NCBI GenBank assembly: GCA_029237515.1
Contig: JARBAV010000319.1
Location: 1 to 7,131 of the forward strand
Direction: 5' to 3'
DNA length: 7,131 nt
Origin: Nitrososphaerales archaeon
Lineage (GTDB): Archaea > Thermoproteota > Nitrososphaeria > Nitrososphaerales > Nitrososphaeraceae
The notes beneath the pieces were generated by a model. The model was not told where the DNA came from and ran no database searches. It saw only the letters and a list, made by a program, of their open reading frames with translations. Positions 1 through 6,098 of the stretch are shown here, in pieces (position 1 is the stretch's first letter; each line of letters begins with the position of its first letter). Made by a program: the position numbers and the translations under genes.

Positions 1-2
1 TG

Positions 3-539
3 ATGATCAACAATCTTGATAGGAAATTGCTTCCTAGAATTATGGTTGTTGATGACGAGAAGGATATTCTACGAATAATTAAGCGCGATCTCGAGTCTCC
101 TATTACCTCTTCCTCATCCACTGCTTCAGAAACGATGGCTTCAAATGGTAGCATCATTCCAGATGCACAGCATGATGATGGAGGGTCCCACCAAGGCGAA
201 ATCAAAGAACACAACGCGAAAAAAGATGGTGATACCTTCAAGGTAGAGACTTTTACTAACGGTTGGAATGCGTTAGAAGCTTTAAACAGCCATCCACATG
301 ATTATTACGATCTTGTTCTGACCGATATTCGGATGCCGCGAATGAATGGATTTGAGTTGTATCGGAAGATTAAAGAGAAGAATCCCTCAATGAAAATCGT
401 CTTCATCACCGCATTTGAAATAAATAAAGAAGAATTCAGCAAGGTACTCCCATCCATTGAGGTGAAGGACTTTATAATAAAGCCGATCAGCATGACGAAT
501 TTAAGAATTAAGCTGAAAGAGGTTTTGAAGGGATCGTAA
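3..539 (+). CDS. Stand-alone response regulator receiver domain protein with internal hydrophilic insertion
   Basis: This is a CheY-like phosphoacceptor protein of a two-component or phosphorelay system, probably cytoplasmic, with no output domain. Visible receiver hallmarks are the acidic pair D17-D18 in VVDDE, the phosphoacceptor D108 in LTDIRMP, the switch threonine T136 in ITAF, and the lysine-proline K160-P161 in IIKP. The C-terminus ends about 18 residues after KP, so nothing follows the receiver fold. Residues about 32-76 form a Ser/Asp/Lys-rich, low-complexity stretch inserted between the first helix (ending RDLES) and the second strand (FKVETF). This makes the protein 178 aa instead of the usual 120-130. 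The ATG at 3 leaves a sensible 12-residue lead-in. The first bases, TGATG, would fit a stop/start overlap with an upstream gene outside the window, possibly a sensor kinase, but an upstream start cannot be excluded. Partner and output are unknown. Confidence 0.88.
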   Translation: MINNLDRKLLPRIMVVDDEKDILRIIKRDLESPITSSSSTASETMASNGSIIPDAQHDDGGSHQGEIKEHNAKKDGDTFKVETFTNGWNALEALNSHPHDYYDLVLTDIRMPRMNGFELYRKIKEKNPSMKIVFITAFEINKEEFSKVLPSIEVKDFIIKPISMTNLRIKLKEVLKGS

Positions 540-556
540 CCGAGTTTTATTTCGGC
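540..556. terminator. Possible terminator in the 22-bp convergent gap
   Basis: Between the two converging stop codons lies a small inverted repeat, CCGA (540-543) and TCGG (552-555), around a T-rich loop GTTTTATT. On the plus strand the T-rich run could end the response regulator transcript, since archaeal termination often needs only a U-rich tract. The stem is just 4 bp and the minus strand shows no T tract here, so this is weak evidence. Confidence 0.25.
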
Positions 557-561
557 TACTT

Positions 562-1983
562 CTACCGATACTTATAGTGCTTTTCGAACAAATCCTGTGA
601 CTCTCTATACCTTGATCTCTCTACTTCCAACATCTGTTCTAGAGCATCACCAGCCTTAAGGATGAGTGGTTTTCCAGACCACTTGTTCTCTAACAAGTAG
701 TTGATCCATGCCCTGATGGTAGGGCCCATCCTTCTAGTCAATGGTTCTAGAAATCCACTCACGATCTCACGCTTTGCAGAATCCCGTTCTAGTCCTCTAC
801 ACATTAAATAGTATATTTGGGCCTCATCAAGTTGTGCCACCGAGGCCGAATGAGTTGCCTTCACTTCATTAGTCTCGATCTCCAAGCCTGGTATCGCATC
901 CGATTTTGCATCCTTATCCAACAGGATAGCATGGCCGGCAAGATAAGATTCTGACGCTTTGGCATCTTTTCCTATCTTTATCATACCCTTAAACAAGGAT
1001 TTTGATTTGTCGCGCATTACAGATTTGACCAAGACTCGGCCTCGGGAATGACCGCCTATGTGGTGCAGGTTCGAAGTGACATCAAAAGATTGAGAAGTAT
1101 TACCGAAAATAATCTCAACATCCTCCGCAGAGGAACCAATGCCCACCATGTTACTATCTACCTTGCACCTAGAAGTTTGACCTCCAAATAAGCCATGATA
1201 CCACGACATCTTGGCATCCCGTTCAACCCATGCTTTCTTGTTCAAAAATGAAACATCGTTTGAATCTAGTGCCTCAAGGGTTATCATTTCCAAATTAGAC
1301 CCATTGCCGACATGACATTCAGTTAATTCAAAGACTCCTCGCTGTACGCTTGAAGAATCATTGTTGCCTTGAGAATACAACTCTTGAACGATAGTACACT
1401 TTGAGCCTTCATCTGCAACAAACAGATTTCGACTAATAGAAGATGCATTATCCTGACCAAGCGCACAAACAAGTCTGATTGGATTTTCGACGACAAGGTT
1501 CTTGGGTACGTAAATAAATATCCCAGATCTGAAGGCAGAAGATTCAAGAGCCGAAAACTTATCTTCATCACGGCCTCCGATATTTTTCAATAGGAAGTCC
1601 CTGATCTTTCCTTCGTGACTTTTGACCGCATTGGAAAGGTCCTCTATGATTACAGCATCTCCATTTGATCCTAATTCACTTCTATTGAGTTTGATTATCG
1701 TTGATCCGACCCTTATTAGCCCGACATCCTTGTCTAGTTCATTTTCTCTATCTGCTAAAAAATCGGTTGAATCCAGAGAGTTGGATGCTGTTGATAGATC
1801 TACGCGATCAGGATAAAGTCGGTTAACGTCTGAATATTTAGAGTATAAAGGCGATATTTCGGATGGGAGAGATTGGTACTTCGCGAAGTTCTGTTCCCTC
1901 ATATTACTCATCCATTCAGGCTCGTTATAGAGCGACGATAGGGCATGAATATCCTCTGAGCTCAAAGATGATAGGCTTGGCAA
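562..1983 (-). CDS. sufD: SufD, Fe-S cluster assembly scaffold protein
   Basis: SufD pairs with SufB and the ATPase SufC in the cytosolic SUF complex that builds Fe-S clusters. The 473-aa protein has the SufB/SufD core: FIYVPKN near 156-162, VADEG near 189-193, a long beta-helix region, and the C-terminal block with KATHSASV (H378) and YYLMCRGL. H378 matches the position of E. coli SufD H360, a proposed cluster or iron ligand. Where SufB has its conserved cysteine (C376 here), this protein has glycine (G350 in LAGH), which supports SufD rather than a second SufB. The N-terminus has an EPEWM motif also seen in the upstream SufB, a sign of paralogy. Translation starts at TTG: an in-frame TAG lies 5 codons upstream, and GGGTGA sits 7 nt before the TTG. 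It starts 41 nt after the sufB stop, so the two are very likely cotranscribed. Confidence 0.92.
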   Translation of the reverse strand: MPSLSSLSSEDIHALSSLYNEPEWMSNMREQNFAKYQSLPSEISPLYSKYSDVNRLYPDRVDLSTASNSLDSTDFLADRENELDKDVGLIRVGSTIIKLNRSELGSNGDAVIIEDLSNAVKSHEGKIRDFLLKNIGGRDEDKFSALESSAFRSGIFIYVPKNLVVENPIRLVCALGQDNASSISRNLFVADEGSKCTIVQELYSQGNNDSSSVQRGVFELTECHVGNGSNLEMITLEALDSNDVSFLNKKAWVERDAKMSWYHGLFGGQTSRCKVDSNMVGIGSSAEDVEIIFGNTSQSFDVTSNLHHIGGHSRGRVLVKSVMRDKSKSLFKGMIKIGKDAKASESYLAGHAILLDKDAKSDAIPGLEIETNEVKATHSASVAQLDEAQIYYLMCRGLERDSAKREIVSGFLEPLTRRMGPTIRAWINYLLENKWSGKPLILKAGDALEQMLEVERSRYRESQDLFEKHYKYR

Positions 1984-1990
1984 TGCTGTT

Positions 1991-1996
1991 TCACCC
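1991..1996 (-). promoter_or_regulatory. Ribosome binding site fixing the TTG start of sufD
   Basis: The minus strand reads GGGTGA followed by 7 nt and then TTG. GGTGA is complementary to the conserved archaeal 16S rRNA 3' end. The in-frame stop just upstream (1996-1998) excludes a longer N-terminus, so the site decides the start. Confidence 0.75.
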
Positions 1997-2024
1997 TATC
2001 AGATTATCAAATAATAAGTTGAAA

Positions 2025-3425
2025 TTAGCCGACTGAGCCTTCCATTTCGAGCTTGACTAGCCTGTTCAGCTCTACTGCGTATTCCATTGGAAGTTCTTTG
2101 GTAAATGGCTCCATGAAACCTCCAACTATGAGAGACAAGGCATCTGATTCGGTAAATCCCCTGCTCATTAGGTAGAATATTTGATCATCTCCTATTCTGC
2201 CTACCGTCGCCTCATGAGAAATCGTAGCATCCTCTTCATTTACTTCCACATAAGGATAAGTGTCTGTTCTAGAAGTTTCATCTAGGAGTAGAGCATCACA
2301 CCTGACGTTGGATTTAACCCCGCTTGCACCTTTTGCAACATGCAAGAGCCCTCTGTATGTTGTTCTTCCCGAGTCTTTACTAACCGATTTGCTTGTGATC
2401 CGGGAGGTAGTGTTAGAAGCCAAATGCACTGCTTTTGCCCCAGCATCCTGATGTTGACCTGCACCAGCGAAGGCCACAGATACTATCTCAGCATGGGCAT
2501 TTCGTCCTAACATATATACTCCAGGATACTTCATCGTAAGCTTACTTCCTAAGTTGCCGTCTATCCATTCGACCGTGGCATTCTCGTAGGCATACGCCCT
2601 CTTTGTTACTAGGTTATAAACATCCTTGCTCCAATTCTGGATTGTAGTATATCTGATCTTTGCCCCCTTCTTCGCTACGAGCTCTACAACAGCAGAATGC
2701 AATGATTCTGTAGAATAAACAGGGGCCGTACAACCCTCGATATAGTGAACATCAGCTCCCTCGTCGGCGACAATCAGTGTTCTTTCAAATTGACCTATGT
2801 TTTCTGCATTTATTCTAAAGTAAGCCTGCAATGGAAGATCCACCTTCACATTTGGTGGAACGTAGATGAATGATCCACCTGACCAAACTGCACTATTCAA
2901 TGCAGCAAATTTGTTGTCTTCAGGAGGAATTATTTTCCCAAAATACTTCCTTAGCAGGTCTGGATGTTGCTTTACCGCAGTATCAGTATCCACAAATATT
3001 ACCCCTTGACTAGCCAGATCTTCGCGAAGGTTGTGATAAACCACCTCTGATTCGTACTGAGCACCTACTCCTGCCAAGAACTTTCTTTCTGCTTCGGGGA
3101 TTCCTAACTTCTCGAACGTGTTTCGCACTGACTCCGGGACGTCTTCCCAGCTCTTGCCTTGTTTTTCCGAGGCCTTCGCATAATAATAGATATTTTGGAA
3201 GTCAATCTTTGAGAGGTTACCGCCCCAATTAGGCATAGGCTTACTCATGAAAACATCATATGAACGCAACCTAAATTGTTTCATCCATTCCGGTTCGTCT
3301 TTCAAATGACTAATCTCTTCGACAGTCTCTCTAGCGAGACCCTTCTTACTTAAATAAACATACTTATCAATTGAATCTTTAAAGTCATACTTACTGTAAT
3401 CCATATTCAGATTTTCAGTTGTCAT
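2025..3425 (-). CDS. sufB: SufB, Fe-S cluster assembly scaffold protein
   Basis: SufB is the core scaffold of the SUF complex; it receives persulfide sulfur and assembles Fe-S clusters with SufD and SufC. The 466-aa length is normal for the family. Visible motifs are EPEWM near 44-48, the [10 protein letters not shown] segment (181-190), [18 protein letters not shown] (C232, matching the sulfur-accepting Cys254 region of E. coli SufB), [11 protein letters not shown] with C376 (matching E. coli Cys405), and [15 protein letters not shown] with H404-E405 (matching the proposed ligand region around Glu434). All key residues are present, so the protein looks functional. There is no Shine-Dalgarno before the ATG at 3425, but a TATA-like box about 30 nt upstream predicts an almost leaderless mRNA, which is usual for first genes in many archaea. 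sufD follows; sufC is absent from both sides within the window. Confidence 0.96.
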   Translation of the reverse strand: MTTENLNMDYSKYDFKDSIDKYVYLSKKGLARETVEEISHLKDEPEWMKQFRLRSYDVFMSKPMPNWGGNLSKIDFQNIYYYAKASEKQGKSWEDVPESVRNTFEKLGIPEAERKFLAGVGAQYESEVVYHNLREDLASQGVIFVDTDTAVKQHPDLLRKYFGKIIPPEDNKFAALNSAVWSGGSFIYVPPNVKVDLPLQAYFRINAENIGQFERTLIVADEGADVHYIEGCTAPVYSTESLHSAVVELVAKKGAKIRYTTIQNWSKDVYNLVTKRAYAYENATVEWIDGNLGSKLTMKYPGVYMLGRNAHAEIVSVAFAGAGQHQDAGAKAVHLASNTTSRITSKSVSKDSGRTTYRGLLHVAKGASGVKSNVRCDALLLDETSRTDTYPYVEVNEEDATISHEATVGRIGDDQIFYLMSRGFTESDALSLIVGGFMEPFTKELPMEYAVELNRLVKLEMEGSVG

Positions 3426-3433
3426 ATAATTTT

Positions 3434-3446
3434 ATAACGGCGTTAT
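3434..3446. promoter_or_regulatory. Perfect 13-bp palindrome, candidate operator of sufBD
   Basis: The sequence ATAACG-G-CGTTAT has perfect 6-bp arms around one central base. It lies 4 bp downstream of the TATA-like box and ends 8 bp before the sufB ATG, so it covers the expected space between TATA box and transcription start. A dimeric regulator bound there would block polymerase loading. Which protein binds, if any, cannot be told from this window. The palindrome itself is seen directly; the operator role is inference. Confidence 0.45.
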
Positions 3447-3450
3447 TTCT

Positions 3451-3460
3451 TATATATATT
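3451..3460 (-). promoter_or_regulatory. TATA-like box of the sufBD promoter
   Basis: The minus strand reads AATATATATA, preceded by A-rich sequence (AACAAA) that could serve as the TFB-binding element. The centre is about 30 nt from the sufB ATG; with the usual archaeal spacing of about 25 nt to the start site, transcription would begin at roughly 3428-3432, giving an almost leaderless mRNA. This fits the lack of a Shine-Dalgarno motif. Confidence 0.55.
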
Positions 3461-3553
3461 TTGTTAAACTTATTAGGCAATTAAGAGCAAATTTCAGATG
3501 ATAGTGAGCACCACTGAAGACCGATAAATGAGAAGTTAAAATAACCACCGCTG

Positions 3554-3569
3554 CTATATATTGATATAG
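3554..3569. repeat. AT-rich inverted repeat CTATAT/ATATAG
   Basis: Two perfect 6-bp arms, CTATAT and ATATAG, flank a 4-nt spacer. It may be a second TATA-like element, a weak hairpin after hemD, or chance in AT-rich DNA. As a minus-strand promoter it would give sufB a leader of about 100 nt. Confidence 0.3.
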
Positions 3570-3590
3570 ATGCCTTGCTGTGATATTTTC

Positions 3591-4403
3591 TCAAATTAAT
3601 CTAGACGCTAATGCTATGCCATCAAGCGTGTGTTCTACCGCTTCAACGATTCGACCGGAGCAATAATTCTTAAGCTCTGTGGTTGTTTTATGTCCGATCG
3701 AGACTAGACCATTCAGGTGTCTAAGGTAATTCATATCATCATGGCTTGCTCCTCTCTCTACGATCTGGAATAAGGCTCTTACTGAAGAGGGGCTAGTAAA
3801 ACCGACTGCATCCACATTTCTATTCCTCAATAGGTAAAAAAAAAGCTTCCATTCATCGTCGATAACTGAATTGGTGGATACATCATAAAGTTGATGCTGG
3901 TCCACTGAGATTCCCAACCTTGAAAGAGAGATTAAGATCTTGCTATCTCCAAGTTGACTCCGAGGCAAGACTACTCTAAGCAGTTGGTCCTTGTAACTAG
4001 AAAGATACTCGATCAATCCTTGGGTATTGTACGTTTTAGGCAATATCACAGAATCGATACCGTAGTGTGAAAGCCTTTCTTTGGTTCTTGGACCGATACA
4101 GATGGTTCTAATTGAACGGAGCTTAGTTATTAGGGCCGACGTATTTCCAGTGCTACCAGCATTCAACATAAGGATGTCTACTGCAGCTCCACTTAGAAAT
4201 ACGCATGCTTCATAGTTATTTTGAATGATTCGTGAAACTATGTACTCTAATTCAAGAAAAGGTTTAGGTGAAATGACTATGGACTTGAGAAAGATGACCG
4301 TCCATCCGTAATTCTCCATTGCCCTCCTAAATCCCATAGATGTTGATGATTCTCGTGTAATTGCAAAGTACCGTTTCACATGATGGCTTTCAGACTTTGC
4401 CAT
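3591..4403 (-). CDS. hemD: Uroporphyrinogen-III synthase
   Basis: HemD inverts ring D and cyclises hydroxymethylbilane to uroporphyrinogen III, the last common precursor of hemes, siroheme and cobalamin. The family is poorly conserved, but the two-lobed pattern is recognisable: YFAITRE at the N-terminus, ACVFLSGAAVDIL (about 66-78), CIGPRTKERLSHYGI (102-116), VVLPRSQLGDSKIL (144-157), VDAVGFTSPSSVRALF (197-212), VSIGHKTTTELKNY (234-247) and a terminal DGIALA. I chose the ATG at 4403 (270 aa), which gives a normal N-terminus and a 14-nt overlap with the SUMT gene. The frame is also open upstream to a TTG at 4451 (286 aa), preceded at a distance by GGTGAT, but those bases encode the SUMT C-terminus. 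No strong Shine-Dalgarno precedes the ATG, so translational coupling is likely. A run of nine T on the coding strand (3836-3844) lies inside the gene. Confidence 0.88.
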   Translation of the reverse strand: MAKSESHHVKRYFAITRESSTSMGFRRAMENYGWTVIFLKSIVISPKPFLELEYIVSRIIQNNYEACVFLSGAAVDILMLNAGSTGNTSALITKLRSIRTICIGPRTKERLSHYGIDSVILPKTYNTQGLIEYLSSYKDQLLRVVLPRSQLGDSKILISLSRLGISVDQHQLYDVSTNSVIDDEWKLFFYLLRNRNVDAVGFTSPSSVRALFQIVERGASHDDMNYLRHLNGLVSIGHKTTTELKNYCSGRIVEAVEHTLDGIALASRLI

Positions 4404-5154
4404 TTTGAGATAGCCACGCCAGATGCCCGGACAAGGAAACGACACGACCAACCACTATCACCGCTGGAGAAGTCACTTCGTATCTTACAGCTTTACTCAG
4501 AATTGTGTCCAAGTTCCCTAATATTACTCTCTGATCTTTCATCGTCCCTTTTTCTATAATTGCCACTCTGGTACTGCCCTTCATACCACCTGCTCGTAAT
4601 CCTTGAACAATTTCTTTAATCCTTTCTACGCCCATTAACACTACTATCGTATCCACAGCAGAAGCCAGAGCCTTCAAATTTACATCTGAATGATTTTTCC
4701 TTTCATTCTCATGACCAGTGATGAAAGCAACCGAAGAAGAGTAGTCCCTGTGGGTGAGAGGGATCCCTGCGTAAGCTGGAGCAGCAATCGCTGATGAAAT
4801 GCCAGGAATAATTTCAAATTGGATACCATGCTTTCGCAAATATTCTGCTTCTTCTCCCCCTCTTCCGAAAATCAATGGGTCTCCTCCCTTAAGTCTCAAA
4901 ACGCTTTTTCCTTCTTTAGCATAAGTTAGCATTAGCTTGTTTGTTCTTGACTGATGCGTAGAGGTGGCTTTTCCTGATTCCCTACCAACATAGATTTTTT
5001 TTATCGTCGAAGGTATCTTGTCAACCAGCTTTTTGCTAACTAACCTATCGTAAAGCACTACATCGCATTTAGACAAAAGTTTGTATCCCTTGAGTGAGAT
5101 AAGGGCCGGATCTCCAGGGCCTGCCCCACATATAAAAACTTTTGAGGAATTCAT
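4390..5154 (-). CDS. cobA: Uroporphyrinogen-III C-methyltransferase (SUMT)
   Basis: SUMT transfers two methyl groups from S-adenosylmethionine to C2 and C7 of uroporphyrinogen III, making precorrin-2 for cobalamin, siroheme and the siroheme-dependent archaeal heme route. The 254-aa length is that of a single-domain SUMT with no CysG-type dehydrogenase fusion. Motifs in order are CGAGPGDPALISLKG (9-23), YDRLVS (35-40), VLRLKGGDPLIFGRGGEE (85-102), PGISSAIAAPAYAGIPLTHR (117-136), VVLMGV (171-176) and a terminal IVVGRVVSL. The chosen ATG at 5154 overlaps the hemC stop as ATGA, while a GTG four codons upstream (5166) is a less likely start inside hemC. The 3' end overlaps hemD by 14 nt. The position between hemC and hemD supports action on the product of HemD. 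An A8 run on the coding strand (4995-5002) encodes Ile-Lys-Lys-Ile with no frame disruption. Confidence 0.95.
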   Translation of the reverse strand: MNSSKVFICGAGPGDPALISLKGYKLLSKCDVVLYDRLVSKKLVDKIPSTIKKIYVGRESGKATSTHQSRTNKLMLTYAKEGKSVLRLKGGDPLIFGRGGEEAEYLRKHGIQFEIIPGISSAIAAPAYAGIPLTHRDYSSSVAFITGHENERKNHSDVNLKALASAVDTIVVLMGVERIKEIVQGLRAGGMKGSTRVAIIEKGTMKDQRVILGNLDTILSKAVRYEVTSPAVIVVGRVVSLSGHLAWLSQNGKV

Positions 5155-6098
5155 TGTAGATTCCACTTCTTTAGGGCAGATTCCCAGCTTTCTGAGAAGT
5201 CTTTTACACCCTCATTCAATAGTCTTTGTCCACCTCTGATTCCTATACCTCTTGCATCCTCGGTGTGCCCTTTTTCGGTAATAGAAATCTGATCAGAACC
5301 GTCAGCGGAGAATACTTTTGCAATAAGGGTCAATAAGTCAGGATTCTTGTCAGATAGGGCGACTACGCCAACTGGGAATTTACAACCTCCTTCAACTATG
5401 GACAAAAGATTCCTTTCAGCCTCCAATTCAGCACGTGATCGTGGGTCTTCTACCAACTTCAAATGATCCACCAGATCCGGCCTATCACTCCTGCAGATAA
5501 TTGCCAGTGCCCCTTGTCCGGCGGCTGGGACAAAATCAGCAACACTAAATTTCTCTGTTATGAGCTTGGTTAACCCCAGTCGATCCAAACCTGCCTGGGC
5601 TAAAACGATAGCGTCATATGCTCCAGCTTCAACCTTCCTTATTCTTGTTTCTATATTTCCGCGAATTGGCTTTACTATTAGTTCGGGTCTCATCCTCAAG
5701 ATCTGGACTGCCCTTCTCAAACTACTGGTTCCGATCACGGCTCCAGAAGGCAGTTCATTCAATTTCAATCCATTTCGATGTACTAAAATGTCGTTGGCCG
5801 CAGACCTAGTTGGTACGGAGGCCAGAATAAGGTCCGAGAATAGCTCAGTTGGTACATCTTTGGCGCTGTGAACTGCGAAATCTGCGTGTCCATCTATTAC
5901 CGCTTGATCAATTTCCTTTTCAAATATGCCCTTCCTGTCGAAGGTATAGAGTGGTCTTACATCTAAATCCCCAGACGAAGTAATTTCGAGAATATTAATG
6001 TCTGTTTTCCTCTTACTTTTCTTTAGCAAATCCACCACAGATTTGGTCTGCTCTAGAGCCAGTCTACTACTCCTTGTGCCTACCGTGTAGCTAGTCAT
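5151..6098 (-). CDS. hemC: Hydroxymethylbilane synthase (porphobilinogen deaminase)
   Basis: HemC joins four porphobilinogen units head to tail into hydroxymethylbilane, using a covalently bound dipyrromethane cofactor. The 315-aa protein has the family's motifs in order: VGTRSSRLALEQ (6-17), the catalytic aspartate D81 in HSAKDVPTEL, the arginine-rich substrate site with R128-R129 in GTSSLRRA and R146 in KPIRGNIETR, PAAGQGALAI (191-200), and the cofactor-binding cysteine C239 in EGGCKFPVG. No key residue is missing. The ATG at 6098 overlaps the hemL stop as ATGA, and the minus strand carries TGAGG 8 nt upstream. Its own stop overlaps the SUMT ATG in the same ATGA manner, so stoichiometric coupled translation is likely. 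Confidence 0.97.
   Translation of the reverse strand: MTSYTVGTRSSRLALEQTKSVVDLLKKSKRKTDINILEITSSGDLDVRPLYTFDRKGIFEKEIDQAVIDGHADFAVHSAKDVPTELFSDLILASVPTRSAANDILVHRNGLKLNELPSGAVIGTSSLRRAVQILRMRPELIVKPIRGNIETRIRKVEAGAYDAIVLAQAGLDRLGLTKLITEKFSVADFVPAAGQGALAIICRSDRPDLVDHLKLVEDPRSRAELEAERNLLSIVEGGCKFPVGVVALSDKNPDLLTLIAKVFSADGSDQISITEKGHTEDARGIGIRGGQRLLNEGVKDFSESWESALKKWNLQ

Larger units (their letters stand above)
3426..3590. other. Intergenic region between hemD and sufB
   Basis: This 165-bp AT-rich gap separates the end of the tetrapyrrole operon from sufB. It carries the sufB promoter at its left end, an AT-rich inverted repeat near 3554-3569, and a weak hairpin candidate with arms TTCAG (3493-3497) and CTGAA (3514-3518). 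A T-rich stretch on the minus strand at about 3535-3545 (TTATTTTAACTT) is the best place for hemD transcripts to end, but it is weak. No small gene is supported. Confidence 0.6.

Noticed and set aside
1323..1571. 82-codon minus-strand open frame inside sufD
   Set aside because: It is an out-of-frame reading of sufD; the sufD frame has continuous family motifs across it.
3431..3437. TTATAAA-like element on the minus strand close to the sufB ATG as a TATA box
   Set aside because: It is only 6-12 nt from the ATG, so transcription would start inside the gene. The AATATATATA element further upstream has better spacing.
3493..3518. TTCAG/CTGAA hairpin as a structured RNA or riboswitch upstream of sufB
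   Set aside because: The arms are only 5 bp with a 16-nt loop, and the element lies upstream of the predicted transcription start.
3426..3590. Small gene or tRNA in the hemD-sufB gap
   Set aside because: No cloverleaf-like stems or TTCGA-type loop were seen, and the AT-rich sequence holds no convincing short open frame.
4995..5002. A8 run on the coding strand of the SUMT gene as a programmed frameshift site
   Set aside because: SUMT motifs continue in one frame on both sides, and no stop, alternative product or stimulatory structure is apparent.
5560..5871. 103-codon open frame on the plus strand
   Set aside because: It is antisense to the conserved middle of hemC, and its composition reflects the opposite coding strand.
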